64,000 nt of DNA from Kitasatospora sp. MAA19 (GTDB lineage: Bacteria; Actinomycetota; Actinomycetes; Streptomycetales; Streptomycetaceae). The notes beneath the pieces are model-generated. The model did no database searches and was not told the DNA's origin. It worked only from the letters and a program-made list of their open reading frames with translations. This document shows, one piece after another, positions 54,634 to 63,739 of the stretch. The stretch covers positions 124,001 to 188,000 of the forward strand of contig NZ_JARXYZ010000001.1 of the NCBI RefSeq assembly GCF_029894125.1, read 5' to 3'. Both the position numbers and the translations under genes were made by a program. Position 1 is the stretch's first letter. Every line of letters begins with the position of its first letter.

Positions 54634-55599
54634 ATGACCGATACGCCGGCCCGCCTGCTGAACCTGCTCTCCCTGCTGCAGACCCCGCGCGAGTGGCCCG
54701 GCAGCGAACTCGCCGAGCGGCTCGGCGTCAGCCCCCGGACGATCCGGCGCGACGTCGACCGGCTGCGCGACCTCGGCTACCCGGTGCAGGCCACCATGGG
54801 CGCGGTCGGCGGCTACCGGCTGGTCGCGGGGACGGCGATGCCGCCGCTGCTGCTGGACGACGAGGAGGCCGTCGCCATCGCGGTCGGACTGCGGGCGGCG
54901 GCCGGGCACGCGGTGGTCGGCATAGAGGAGGCCTCGGTCCGCGCCCTCGGCAAGCTGCTCCAGGTCCTGCCGGGCCGCCTGCGGCACCGGGTGGGCGCGC
55001 TCAACGCCGCCACCGTGCCGCTGCTCACCGGCGACGGCCCGACCGTCGACCCGGACGACCTCACCCTGCTCGCCGGCGCCGTCACCAACCGGGAGCGGGT
55101 GCGCTTCGCCTACCGGGCCGGCGACGGCGCCGAGACCAGGCGCAGCGTCGAGCCCGAGCGGCTGGTCTCGGTCGGCAGCCGCTGGTACCTGGTCGGCTTC
55201 GACCTGGACCGGGACGACTGGCGGCTGTTCCGTGTCGACCGGCTCAGCGAGCCCCTCGCCACCGGCGCCCGCTTCACCCCGCGCCCGCTCCCGGCCGAGG
55301 ACGCCGCCGCGTACGTGGCGGGCAAGCTGCACCGCCCGTCACCGGCCCGCGCCCTGCTCGCCACCGTGCACACCCCGGCCGCGCACGTCCGGCGGCGGTT
55401 CCACCAGGGCGACGCCGAGATCGAGCCGATCAACGAGCACAGCTGCCGGCTGCGCTCCCGCACGGACTCCGTGGAGTGGACGGCGATGCGGCTGCTGATG
55501 CTGGACTGCGAGTTCGAGGTGCACGAGCCACCGGAGCTGATCGCCCACCTGCGCGACCTCGCCGCCCGCGCCAACCGGGCGACGGATAACGCTGGTTAG
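54634..55599 (+). CDS. YafY/WYL-domain transcriptional regulator
   Basis: A 321-residue regulator from ATG 54634 (54622 is an alternative). HTH: GSELAERLGVSPRTIRRDVD. WYL domain: ETRRSVEPERLVSVGSRWYL, with an extended C-terminus ending in a DCEFEVHEPPEL segment. It is divergent from the MFS exporter. Its stop overlaps the convergent neighbouring gene by 4 bp. Confidence 0.92.
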   Translation: MTDTPARLLNLLSLLQTPREWPGSELAERLGVSPRTIRRDVDRLRDLGYPVQATMGAVGGYRLVAGTAMPPLLLDDEEAVAIAVGLRAAAGHAVVGIEEASVRALGKLLQVLPGRLRHRVGALNAATVPLLTGDGPTVDPDDLTLLAGAVTNRERVRFAYRAGDGAETRRSVEPERLVSVGSRWYLVGFDLDRDDWRLFRVDRLSEPLATGARFTPRPLPAEDAAAYVAGKLHRPSPARALLATVHTPAAHVRRRFHQGDAEIEPINEHSCRLRSRTDSVEWTAMRLLMLDCEFEVHEPPELIAHLRDLAARANRATDNAG

Positions 55600-55988
55600 G
55601 GTCGGACGTCGTCGCCGAGCACGAGCTCCGCGGTGCGGGTCCCGTCGGCGCCGTACACGGCGGCGTTGGGCCGCCAGTCCGACCCGACCTGCTCGGCCCG
55701 GTAGCCGGCCAGCAGCATCCGGTTGCCCGGCAGCAGCGCCAGATGGTCCGGTGGGACCTCGGCGCCGGACAGCGGCACCCGCCGCGCCCCGCGCGGGTCG
55801 GCCACGACCACCTCGCCGTCGAACGGCAGCCGGACCGGCGGCCAGGATCCGGCCGGCTCCAGATGCTGCTCCGGCACCAGCAGGACGGCCAGGTCCCCGC
55901 CCGGCCCGACCGTCCAGGCCACGGCCCGGCGACCGGCCCGCCGATCCTCCTCGGACAGCCGCCAGACCTCGACCGGATGGGCGATCAA
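55596..55988 (-). CDS. Hypothetical beta-propeller-like protein, possibly truncated
   Basis: About 130 residues from a TTG at 55988 (start uncertain), five bases after the stop of the upstream gene. Stretches like GGDLAVLLVPEQHLEP and DHLALLPGNRMLLAGYR look like propeller blades. It ends abruptly at ELVLGDDVRP, where longer relatives, as I recall them, continue. It may therefore have lost its C-terminal half. Function unknown. Confidence 0.5.
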   Translation of the reverse strand: MIAHPVEVWRLSEEDRRAGRRAVAWTVGPGGDLAVLLVPEQHLEPAGSWPPVRLPFDGEVVVADPRGARRVPLSGAEVPPDHLALLPGNRMLLAGYRAEQVGSDWRPNAAVYGADGTRTAELVLGDDVRP

Positions 55989-55993
55989 CGCGC

Positions 55994-56512
55994 TCAGACC
56001 CCGTACTCGGCGGTCAGCAACGCCCGCCCCAGCGTGTGGAAGGTCAGGTGGAAGCCGATCTGGGCCGCCGGGGTGTCGGCGGAGACGTCCAGTTCCTCGA
56101 CGTCCAGGGCGTGCACCGCGAAGACGTACCGGTGCGGGGCGCCGGGCGGCGGGGCGGCGCCGTCGTACTGGTTGCCCGGGAAGTCGTTGCGGCCGTGGAA
56201 GGAGGCCGCGCCCGGCAGGGTGTCGTCCGAGGAGCCCGCGCCGCGCGGCAGCCCGGCGGTCCCGGCGGGCAGGTTGAGGGCGAGCCAGTGCCACCAGCCG
56301 GAGCCGGTGGGCGCGTCCGGGTCGTAGCAGGTCACGGCGATGCCGCGGGTGCCCTCGGGCAGGCCCGACCAGGCCAGCTGCGGCGAGAGGTTGCCTGCGG
56401 CGTGGACGAACTCCTGGGCCAGCGTGCCGCCGTCGGTGATGTCCTGGCTGGTCAGCGGGAAGGACGGCACCTGCGGCAGGAAGTCGTACGGCAGCGGCGG
56501 GCGGACGCTCAT
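55994..56512 (-). CDS. YbhB/YbcL-type (PEBP/Raf kinase inhibitor-like) protein
   Basis: A 172-residue protein from ATG 56512. The phosphatidylethanolamine-binding fold is marked by LSPQLAWSGLPEGTRGIAV, DPDAPTGSGWWHWLALNLP, GRNDFPGNQYDGAAPPPG and HRYVFAVHALD. Bacterial members are of unknown role and may bind anionic ligands. It is followed directly by the small propeller-like gene. Confidence 0.93.
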   Translation of the reverse strand: MSVRPPLPYDFLPQVPSFPLTSQDITDGGTLAQEFVHAAGNLSPQLAWSGLPEGTRGIAVTCYDPDAPTGSGWWHWLALNLPAGTAGLPRGAGSSDDTLPGAASFHGRNDFPGNQYDGAAPPPGAPHRYVFAVHALDVEELDVSADTPAAQIGFHLTFHTLGRALLTAEYGV

Positions 56513-56771
56513 GGGGTGGTCACCTCTCAACGGGCCGGGGGCGGCCTCGGGCCGGAACGGCGCCGAAGGCCGCCGGAATGACACGGCTCACTGTAGTGGG
56601 GGTGCCCCGCCGATCCGGCCGCCCCTACGGTCGGGCCTTGGCCTCCGCACTCCCGGGCCAGCGGCCTGGGCGACCTCGGCCGCCGAGCCGTCCGAACCAC
56701 CAGGTATAGACCAGTCCGGCCCCTGCGGCTAGCGTGAGCAGCGCACCCGCCCCCTGCTCCGGAGCCGCACC

Positions 56772-57938
56772 GTGGAGTCGTCCGTCCTCGCCTTCGCCAC
56801 CGACCTGCTCGACGAGGGCGCCGACACGTTCTTCGGCAACCTCACCGACCGCGCCGGGGTCGGGGGCGTCACCCTCGCCTCGGTCTACCACGAGGCCCGG
56901 GACGTCTTCCCGCACAACCCCCGCCGGGTGATCCGCTACCTGGAGCCCGGCGCGGCGTACTTCCGCCCCGATCCGGCCCGCTGGCAGGGCCGCCGCCTCG
57001 CCCCCGTCCCGTCCACCGCGATCGGCGACCGCGACCCCTTCGCCGAGGCCGCCACCGAGGCCCGCCGCCGGGGGCTGAAGCTGCACGCCTGGACGGTGTT
57101 CTGCCACAACGACCGGCTCGGCTTCGCCCACCCGGACTGCGCCCCGGCCAACGCCTTCGGCGACCGCCACCTCACCGAGCTCTGCCCGGCGAACCCGGAG
57201 GTCCGGGAGTACGCGCTGACCCTGGTCACCGAGCTGGCCCGGTACGGCGTGGACGCGATCCGGGCCGAGTCGCTGCACTTCCACGGGCTGCGCCACGGCT
57301 ACCACCACGAGCGCTACTTCGAGGAGCTGGGCCCGACCGCCGAGGCGCTGCTCGGGGTCTGCTTCTGCGCGCACTGCCGCGCCGCCGCCACCCGCGCGGG
57401 CGTCCCGGCCGAGGAGGTCGCGGAGGCCGTCCGCACCGAGCTGCGCCGCCGGCTGGCCGACGAGGCGGCCGCCGCCGAGCCCGGCGCCCTGGACACCCTC
57501 GCGGACGGCGCCTTCGCCGCCTACGTGGACGCCTCCGCCACCACCGTCACCGCGCTCGCCGCCGAACTGTCCGAAGAGGCCCGGCGCCACGGCATGCGGC
57601 TGAGCTTCATGGACGGCGGCGGCCCGGGCAAGGGCTGGCTGTCCGGCATCGACCTGCCCGCGCTCGCCAGGGCGGCCGACCAGATCGAGACGCTCGGCTA
57701 CGCGAAGACCCCGGAGGCCGTCCGGGAGAAGATCGCCGCGTTCGCCCTGCACGGCGTCCGCCCGCAGGGCCTGGCGGTGATCCTGCGTCCGATGGCCTCG
57801 GACTGCGACGGCCCGGCGAACCTCGCCGCCAAGATCACCGCCCTGCGCGAACTGGGCATCCCCGAGGTCGAGTTCTACAACTACGGCCTGATGCGGCTGT
57901 CCTCCCTGGACCGGATCGGCGCCGCACTGGCCGGGTAG
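56772..57938 (+). CDS. Hypothetical TIM-barrel-like protein
   Basis: A 388-residue protein from GTG 56772. Stretches such as RRRGLKLHAWTVFCHNDRLG, GVDAIRAESLHFHG and DQIETLGYAKTPEAV are laid out like glycoside-hydrolase-type barrels. A Cys pair CFCAHCR lies near residue 198. It is known to me only as an alanine-rich conserved protein of streptomycetes; no substrate can be given. It converges with the HerA-like gene, 21 bp apart. Confidence 0.65.
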   Translation: MESSVLAFATDLLDEGADTFFGNLTDRAGVGGVTLASVYHEARDVFPHNPRRVIRYLEPGAAYFRPDPARWQGRRLAPVPSTAIGDRDPFAEAATEARRRGLKLHAWTVFCHNDRLGFAHPDCAPANAFGDRHLTELCPANPEVREYALTLVTELARYGVDAIRAESLHFHGLRHGYHHERYFEELGPTAEALLGVCFCAHCRAAATRAGVPAEEVAEAVRTELRRRLADEAAAAEPGALDTLADGAFAAYVDASATTVTALAAELSEEARRHGMRLSFMDGGGPGKGWLSGIDLPALARAADQIETLGYAKTPEAVREKIAAFALHGVRPQGLAVILRPMASDCDGPANLAAKITALRELGIPEVEFYNYGLMRLSSLDRIGAALAG

Positions 57939-57959
57939 CGGCCACCGGGCCCCGCAGCG

Positions 57960-59516
57960 CTACCGCCGCCGCTTGGACGTCCCGAACAGGCTGCGCGAGA
58001 TCTCCTGCCCCAGCTGCTTCCCGGCCGAGCGGGCGAAGTTCTTCACCGTCGGGTTGCTGAGCAGCGATCCGAGCAACCCGCCCGCGCCCGTCGGCTCCTT
58101 CGGTTCCTTCGGGTCCGCGCGCCGCCGCGGGGCCTCGTCCACCGGGGCGCTCTGCGGCCGCGCCGCCCGCGCCGCCAGCTTCTCGTACGCCGACTCCCGG
58201 TCCATCGCGTCCCGATAACGGGCCGTCAGCGGCGAGGCGTCGACGACGGCCCGCAGCGCGCCCGCCTCGATCGGCCCCATCAGTGATTGCGGCGCCCGCA
58301 GCCGGGTCGCCGCGACCGGCGTCGGCGCGCCCTTCTCGGAGAGGACGGTCACCACGGCCTCGCCGGTACCCAGCGAGGTGAGCACCGCGCCGAGGTCGTA
58401 CGAGGAGCGCGGGAAGGTCGAGACGGTGGCCTTGAGCGCCTTGGCGTCGTCCGGGGTGAAGGCCCGCAGCGCGTGCTGCACCCGGTTGCCCAACTGGGCG
58501 AGCACGTCGGCCGGGACGTCGCGCGGGGTCTGGGTCACGAAGAAGATGCCCACGGCCTTCGAGCGGATCAGCCGCACGGTCTGGGTGATGGCCTCCAGGA
58601 AGGCCTTGGAGGCGCCCTTGAACAGCAGGTGCGCCTCGTCGAAGAAGAACACCAGCTTGGGCCGGTCCAGGTCGCCGACCTCGGGCAGCTCCTGGTAGAG
58701 GTCGGCGAGCAGCCACATCAGGAAGGTGGAGAACAGCCGCGGCCGGTCCTGCACGGCGGGCAGTTCCAGCACCGAGACCACGCCCTTCCCCTCCGGTGTG
58801 GTCCGCAGCAGTTCGGCGGTGTCGAACTCGGGCTCGCCGAAGAACGCCCCGGCGCCCTCGTTCTCCAGCACGGTGAGCGCACGCAGGATCACCCCGGCGG
58901 TGGCCGCCGAGAGGCCGCCGATGGTCCTCAGCTCCTCCTTGCCCTCGGGCGAGGCGAGGAAGGCGATGACGGCGGTGAGGTCCTTGAGGTCGTACAGCTC
59001 CAGGCCCTTGGTGTCGGCGTAGTGGAACACCAGGCTGAGCGAGGACTCCTGGGTCTCGTTCAGGTCCAGCACCTTGGCGAGCAGCAGCGGCCCGAAGCTG
59101 GTGACGGTGGCCCGGATCGGGATCCCGGCGCCCTGGCCGCCGAGCGCGTAGAACTCGACCGGGCAGCCCTGCGGCGTCCACTCCTGCCCGACCTCGGCCG
59201 CGCGGGCGGTGGTGCGCTCGCTCGGCGCGCCGGGCGCGGCGATGCCGGAGACGTCCCCCTTGATGTCGGCGAGGAACACCGGCACGCCCTGTGCGGAGAG
59301 CTGTTCGGCGATCAGCTGGAGGGTCTTGGTCTTGCCGGTGCCGGTCGCACCGGCGACCAGCCCGTGCCGGTTGAGCACACCGAGCGGGATGCGCACCGGG
59401 GCGTCCGGGTAGGCGACGCCGTCCAGCAGCACCGCGCCGAGGTCGAGGGCGGGCCCGGTGAAGGCGTACCCGTCGGCGATCTCCCGGACGGTCGGCGGGG
59501 TGGGGGCGGAGGACAT
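57960..59516 (-). CDS. HerA-like ATPase (DUF853)
   Basis: A 518-residue ATPase from ATG 59516 after AGGAG. Walker A VAGATGTGKTKTLQLIAEQL lies near residue 53, Walker B KLVFFFDEAHLLFKGA near 265, with an Arg-finger region in FFVTQTPRDVPADV. The C-terminal 80 residues are charged and Pro-rich. HerA/DUF853 ATPases act in DNA end processing or translocation; no NurA partner is nearby. Cytosolic. Confidence 0.9.
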   Translation of the reverse strand: MSSAPTPPTVREIADGYAFTGPALDLGAVLLDGVAYPDAPVRIPLGVLNRHGLVAGATGTGKTKTLQLIAEQLSAQGVPVFLADIKGDVSGIAAPGAPSERTTARAAEVGQEWTPQGCPVEFYALGGQGAGIPIRATVTSFGPLLLAKVLDLNETQESSLSLVFHYADTKGLELYDLKDLTAVIAFLASPEGKEELRTIGGLSAATAGVILRALTVLENEGAGAFFGEPEFDTAELLRTTPEGKGVVSVLELPAVQDRPRLFSTFLMWLLADLYQELPEVGDLDRPKLVFFFDEAHLLFKGASKAFLEAITQTVRLIRSKAVGIFFVTQTPRDVPADVLAQLGNRVQHALRAFTPDDAKALKATVSTFPRSSYDLGAVLTSLGTGEAVVTVLSEKGAPTPVAATRLRAPQSLMGPIEAGALRAVVDASPLTARYRDAMDRESAYEKLAARAARPQSAPVDEAPRRRADPKEPKEPTGAGGLLGSLLSNPTVKNFARSAGKQLGQEISRSLFGTSKRRR

Positions 59517-59706
59517 CGGGGCACACTCCTGGGCGGGGCGGGATCGGAACCCGGTCCTGAGCGGGCCGGAGCCCGATCGGAACCGGGGCGATGTTCGCGA
59601 CATTTCCCATCAAACAGCCGCAATCACCCGCCCGCAGCTCACACCCGAGCGCGTGGCGACGCCGCGGCTGCTGCGCCATCCGCCGCCCAAACGGTAGGCT
59701 TTCCGT

Positions 59707-60003
59707 GTGATCTTCAAGCGCATCGGCAATGGGCGGCCGTACCCGGATCACGGCCGGACGAGCACCCGCCAGTGGGCTGACGTCGCCCCACGTCCGGTGC
59801 GGCTCGACCAGCTGGTGACCACCAAGGGGCAACTGGACCTCGAAACCCTGCTCGCCGAGGACTCGACCTTCTACGGGGACCTCTTCGCCCACGTGGTGAA
59901 GTGGCACGGCGACCTCTACCTGGAGGACGGGCTGCACCGGGCCGTACGGGCCGCGCTGCAGCAGCGCCAGGTCCTGCACGCCCGGGTCCTCGAAATGGAA
60001 TGA
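59707..60003 (+). CDS. VapB-family antitoxin-like protein
   Basis: A 98-residue protein beginning MIFKRIGNGRPYPDHG and containing VRLDQLVTTKGQLDLETLL and LEDGLHRAVRAALQQR. Databases often label this streptomycete family as VapB-like, but no VapC toxin gene is adjacent. A toxin-antitoxin role is therefore doubtful. A terminator-like hairpin follows. Confidence 0.7.
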   Translation: MIFKRIGNGRPYPDHGRTSTRQWADVAPRPVRLDQLVTTKGQLDLETLLAEDSTFYGDLFAHVVKWHGDLYLEDGLHRAVRAALQQRQVLHARVLEME

Positions 60004-60024
60004 CGAACCCTCGCAGCGGGTTTT

Positions 60025-60061
60025 CGGACCGCCCCCTCGCCACCCGGCGGAGGGCGGTCCG
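60025..60061 (+). terminator. Terminator after the VapB-like gene
   Basis: A GC-rich hairpin of about 12 bp (CGGACCGCCC with its complement, one bulged C) stands 22 bp after the stop. Confidence 0.65.
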
Positions 60062-60250
60062 CGCGTACCCGGGTACCTCCTTTCGGGTACCGAGGTACTC
60101 CAGACGATGATCGTTTAGTACCTTCGCAGCCGGACGGCACTACGCTGCTGACTACGGCCGCGACCAGGGGATCCACCCGCACCAGGGGATCCGCCCGCTG
60201 CGTCCGATCCGTCATCCCGACCCCGCCCTGGCACGAGGGGGAGACAAACC

Positions 60251-60928
60251 GTGAGCATGTTGACTCCCCAAGGCCTCAAGGGGAAGCAGTACCGCATCAC
60301 CGGCAACGCCTATCCACGGCTCGGCCGTCCTCCGAAGAAGAGCCGCAAGGTGATCGCCGCGCTCGCGGCCCTGCTCGCCCTGGCGCTGATCGGCCTCGGC
60401 GGCGTGCAGCTCTACGACATCTTCAGCGGCAAGAACAAGAACGCCTCGGCCCAGGCCTGCGCGACGCCGTCCGGCAAGCCGCTGGCCGCCCCCGGCCCGG
60501 GTGATCCGGCGGCCTCCGGCGCCCCGGCCGCCGCCCAGGGCGACCCGCACGCCATCCCGCAGCCGGCCGCCGTCACGGTGAACGTCTACAACGCCACCGC
60601 CAAGAGCGGTCTGGCCGGGCGGACCGCCGAGGAGCTCAAGAAGCGCGGCTTCACCATCGGCAAGGTCGGCAACGCCCCGGCCGAACTGGACAAGAAGGTG
60701 CCCGGCACCGCCCAGGTGATCGCCGGCCCGGCCGGCGCCGGCGCCGCCACCCTGCTCGGCTCGCAGATCGCAGGTGCCACCGCCACCGCCGACGCCCGCA
60801 CCGACGGCACCGTGGACTTCGTGATCGGCGACAGCTACAACGCCCTGCTGGACGAGACCCAGGCGGCCGCCGCCCTCGCCCTCGCCACCAAGCCCTCCCC
60901 CGCCCCGACCGCCACCGGCAGCTGCTGA
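60251..60928 (+). CDS. LytR C-terminal domain protein
   Basis: A 225-residue envelope-associated protein. The N-terminus is cytosolic (GLKGKQYRITGNAYPRLG), with one membrane helix (about 36-58). A Pro/Ala linker and a LytR_C domain (VTVNVYNATAKSGLAGRTAEEL, KKRGFTIGKVGNAP) follow, ending in VDFVIGDSYNALL. The domain is shared with cell-wall glycopolymer ligases but lacks their catalytic part. The upstream 247 bp contain several GGTACC-type motifs. Confidence 0.9.
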   Translation: MSMLTPQGLKGKQYRITGNAYPRLGRPPKKSRKVIAALAALLALALIGLGGVQLYDIFSGKNKNASAQACATPSGKPLAAPGPGDPAASGAPAAAQGDPHAIPQPAAVTVNVYNATAKSGLAGRTAEELKKRGFTIGKVGNAPAELDKKVPGTAQVIAGPAGAGAATLLGSQIAGATATADARTDGTVDFVIGDSYNALLDETQAAAALALATKPSPAPTATGSC

Positions 60929-60952
60929 GGCCCGGCCGACACGCAGACGCAG

Positions 60953-60985
60953 GAGAGCCCCCCGGCACCGCGCCGGGGGGCTCTC
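60953..60985. terminator. Bidirectional terminator between LytR_C gene and upp
   Basis: A perfect 14-bp stem GAGAGCCCCCCGGC with its complement closes an ACCGC loop between the convergent genes. Confidence 0.85.
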
Positions 60986-61004
60986 GTCCGTTCGGGGGGT
61001 CCGC

Positions 61005-61640
61005 TCAGCCGGCGGTGCCGTACAGGCGGTCGCCCGCGTCGCCGAGGCCGGGCACGATGTAGCCGTTCTCGTTGAGCCGCTCGTCCAGGGCGGCGGTGAC
61101 CACGGTGACCGGCAGGTCCGCCAGCTCGCGCTTCATCACCTCGACGCCCTCGGGCGCGGCCAGCAGCACCACGGCGGTGACGTCGGTGGCGCCGCGCTCG
61201 ATCAGCATCTTGATCGCCGCGACCAGGGTGCCGCCGGTGGCCAGCATCGGGTCGAGCACGTAGACCTGGCGGCCGGAGAGGTCGTCCGGCATCCGGGTGG
61301 CGTAGGTGGAGGCCTCCAGGGTCTCCTCGTTGCGCACCATGCCGAGGAAGCCCACCTCGGCGGTCGGCAGCAGCCGGGTCATCCCGTCCAGCATGCCGAG
61401 GCCCGCCCGGAGGATCGGTACGACCAGCGGGCGCGGATAACTCAGCCGGGTGCCGAGCGTGACCGCCACGGGCGTGGTGATCTCCACCTCGTCGGTGCGG
61501 ACGTCCCGGGTGGCCTCGTAGGCGAGGAGGGTCACCAGCTCGTCGGTCAGGCGACGGAAGGTCGGCGAGTCGGTGCGCTCGTCGCGCAGGGTGGAGAGCT
61601 TGTGGGCCACCAGGGGGTGGTCGACGACGTGGAGACGCAT
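61005..61640 (-). CDS. upp: Uracil phosphoribosyltransferase
   Basis: A 211-residue salvage enzyme making UMP from uracil and PRPP. It begins [20 protein letters not shown]. The PRPP loop is [18 protein letters not shown], the uracil site [11 protein letters not shown] at the C-terminus. Length and motifs are typical. It lies near tadA as in other streptomycetes. Confidence 0.97.
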   Translation of the reverse strand: MRLHVVDHPLVAHKLSTLRDERTDSPTFRRLTDELVTLLAYEATRDVRTDEVEITTPVAVTLGTRLSYPRPLVVPILRAGLGMLDGMTRLLPTAEVGFLGMVRNEETLEASTYATRMPDDLSGRQVYVLDPMLATGGTLVAAIKMLIERGATDVTAVVLLAAPEGVEVMKRELADLPVTVVTAALDERLNENGYIVPGLGDAGDRLYGTAG

Positions 61641-61828
61641 GTACCGAGGTTAGCCCGGGTCTGCACGCCTGTACGACTCGCCGCGTGCCACCGGCCCCTC
61701 CGCCCCACCTCGGCGACCCGCCCCGGCGGGGTTCACGCTGCCGTGACACGCCGTGACGCACCGCGAATGTCCGGGCGCGAGCGCCCTCCCGTGGTATCAA
61801 TCCGGCCGATCTGGGAATGTCACCTCTT

Positions 61829-62065
61829 ATGACGAGCAACCCGAACGCCGGGGACGGCTCGGCGGACGAGCCCACAGGCCGGTCGGGCGATCGCCCCGGT
61901 CCGCCGCAGGACCCCCCGGAGACCGAGGCGGAGCGGCGCAGGCGGCGGGCCGTCTTCCTGCGCGAACTCACCGAGGCCCGCGAACTCCGGGAGCGGGTCC
62001 AGCCCCGGCGGACCAAGGAACGGCGGATGCGCGAGGCCATGCGAATGCGAACCTTCCGGATCTGA
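61829..62065 (+). CDS. Small basic hypothetical protein
   Basis: A 78-residue protein from ATG 61829. The N-terminal half is acidic and Pro/Gly-rich; the C-terminal half is a strongly basic helix (RRRRRAVFLRELTEARELRE). I do not recognise a function. The basic helix could bind nucleic acid. Confidence 0.6.
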   Translation: MTSNPNAGDGSADEPTGRSGDRPGPPQDPPETEAERRRRRAVFLRELTEARELRERVQPRRTKERRMREAMRMRTFRI

Positions 62066-62066
62066 C

Positions 62067-62110
62067 GCGGATTCGACGCGGATTCGACGCGGTTCCGGCG
62101 CGGTTCCGGC
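62067..62110. repeat. Four tandem 11-bp units after the small gene
   Basis: GCGGATTCGAC twice, then GCGGTTCCGGC twice, start two bases after the stop codon. The remaining 226 bp up to the next gene contain no visible gene. Confidence 0.7.
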
Positions 62111-62336
62111 GCGACGCGCCCAGCGGTTCCGGCGAACCCCGGGCGGCGCGGCCGGCGCTTCACCGGCCGCCGGCCAGCCCTTCCGACACGACCTGCAAAG
62201 ACGCGCTGCCGAACACCCCCCGCAAGGGCGGGCTTTCTGTCACGATTCCGATGGGACGGTCCGAACGAGCGGACCGCCTCTGGCGCGGGGGCGGCCAGTT
62301 TTCCGCGTTGCCCGAACGCGCCGACAGCCGAGACCG

Positions 62337-62900
62337 ATGATCTTGGGAGTGTCCCTGGTGGCGTACTTCGCTGCAGTGCTTGCTCGCACCGAGGACGGGT
62401 GGGATGTGAGCGAGACGGAGCTCGACGACGTCGAAACCCTCGCCGACCTGACCGACCTGGCCCGCGACTCCACGCAGGACGACGACAGCGTCCTGATCTT
62501 CATCGAACAGGAGGATGCCTGGTTCGCCATCGTCCGGGTGGACGGCGAGGAGGACCCGCGGATCTTCGTGTCCGACGGCGCCGCCGCCGCCCGGAGCTCC
62601 TACGGCTCCGTCCTCACCGACGAACTGGTCGACCAGGCCGGCGAGAGCGAGTTCGGCGACCTGGACCACCTGGTCGTCGAGCTGGAGGACAGCGAGGAGG
62701 AGGAGTCGGAGGAGCCGGACGAGGACGCCCGCGGCGGCGTCCCGGTCGGCCCACTGGGCGACGCCCACCTGCTGACCGAGTTCGGCCTGGCCGCCGACGA
62801 ACTCCTCGCCCTCAGCGGCGAGGGCGCCGTCCCGGGCGACGCCCTGGAGGAGATCGCCGAGGCCCTCGGCTGCGGCGAGGTCCTGGAGGCGGTCCGGTAG
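62337..62900 (+). CDS. tRNA adenosine deaminase-associated protein
   Basis: A protein of up to 187 residues; GTG 62349 or later may be the real start, as relatives begin near AYFAAVLARTEDGWDV. The first 105 residues form a small alpha/beta domain. A Glu/Asp-only stretch (about 115-130) and a C-terminal helical domain (GLAADELLALSGEGAVPGDA) follow. It is found next to tadA throughout actinomycetes, hence the name; direct evidence for a joint role is lacking. Confidence 0.88.
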   Translation: MILGVSLVAYFAAVLARTEDGWDVSETELDDVETLADLTDLARDSTQDDDSVLIFIEQEDAWFAIVRVDGEEDPRIFVSDGAAAARSSYGSVLTDELVDQAGESEFGDLDHLVVELEDSEEEESEEPDEDARGGVPVGPLGDAHLLTEFGLAADELLALSGEGAVPGDALEEIAEALGCGEVLEAVR

Positions 62901-62951
62901 CGGTCGGTGGCCAGGCCGGTGCCCGTCGCCGGATACCCGACACTGGATTCC

Positions 62952-63479
62952 ATGCAGCCCGCATCCGTTCCGCAGACCGTCCCCCGGATCGCCCCCCTGC
63001 CCGCCCCCGTCCGCCCCGACCCGGTCCGCGACCGCTGGGCGGCGCCGATGCGCCTCGCCATCGCCGAGGCCGCGCTGGCGCCGGCCACCGGGGACGTCCC
63101 GGTCGGGGCGCTCGTCCTGGGCCCGGACGGCGAGGTGATCGGACGCGGCCACAACGAGCGCGAGGCGGTCGGCGACCCGACCGCGCACGCCGAGGTGGTC
63201 GCGATCCGGCAGGCGGCCGAGCGGATCGGGGCATGGCGGCTCAGCGGCTGCACCCTGGTCGTCACCCTGGAGCCCTGCACGATGTGCGCCGGCGCCATCG
63301 TGCTGTCCCGGATCGACCGGGTGGTCTACGGCGCCCTCGACGAGAAGGCCGGCGCGGCCGGCTCGCTCTTCGACGTGATGCGCGACCGCCGACTCAACCA
63401 CCGCCCCGAGGTGATCTGGGGCGTCCTCGCCGACGAGTGCGGCGAGCAGCTGCGCGAGTTCTTCGACACCCACCGCTGA
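62952..63479 (+). CDS. tadA: tRNA-specific adenosine deaminase
   Basis: A zinc deaminase converting A34 to inosine in tRNA-Arg. From ATG 62952 it has 175 residues. Zinc and proton-shuttle residues are in HAEVVAI (His79, Glu81) and PCTMCAG (Cys109, Cys112). The first 32 residues are a Pro-rich extension, so ATG 63048 is a possible alternative start. It ends 82 bp before tRNA-Ser(CGA). Confidence 0.95.
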   Translation: MQPASVPQTVPRIAPLPAPVRPDPVRDRWAAPMRLAIAEAALAPATGDVPVGALVLGPDGEVIGRGHNEREAVGDPTAHAEVVAIRQAAERIGAWRLSGCTLVVTLEPCTMCAGAIVLSRIDRVVYGALDEKAGAAGSLFDVMRDRRLNHRPEVIWGVLADECGEQLREFFDTHR

Positions 63480-63561
63480 CGCCCGCCGCCGACACCCGCG
63501 GCCGGCCGCCCCGGCGATACGGATTTCGTGACCGCGCCACCCGTCCGGTAGAGTTCCCCTC

Positions 63562-63648
63562 GGTAGCGTGTCCGAGCGGCCAAAGGAGCACGCCTCGAAA
63601 GCGTGTGTGGGGGCAACTCCACCGTGGGTTCGAATCCCACCGCTACCG
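63562..63648 (+). tRNA. tRNA-Ser(CGA)
   Basis: An 87-nt class II tRNA. GGTAGCG pairs with CGCTACC. The anticodon loop CTCGAAA gives anticodon CGA, with a long variable arm and a TTCGAAT T-loop. A terminator follows at 63661. A truncated integrase gene points at its 3' end, so this tRNA was probably also an integration target. Confidence 0.96.
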
Positions 63649-63660
63649 CCATTGAGCAGT

Positions 63661-63706
63661 AACGAAAGGGACCACTTACCAGATCTGGTAGGTGGTCCCT
63701 TTCGTT
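63661..63706 (+). terminator. Terminator of tRNA-Ser(CGA)
   Basis: A 20-bp stem (AACGAAAGGGACCACTTACC with its complement, one G-T pair) closes a 6-nt loop, 12 bp after the tRNA. A GGTCTCAG pair (GGTCTCAGTTTT then GGTCTCAG) begins at 63709, the same arm motif as at the other tRNA. Confidence 0.85.
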
Positions 63707-63739
63707 GCGGTCTCAGTTTTGGTCTCAGTTCACCTGTTA

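Noticed and set aside
59707..60003. A complete toxin-antitoxin system
   Set aside because: Only the VapB-like gene is present. No PIN-domain or other toxin-like gene lies on either strand next to it.
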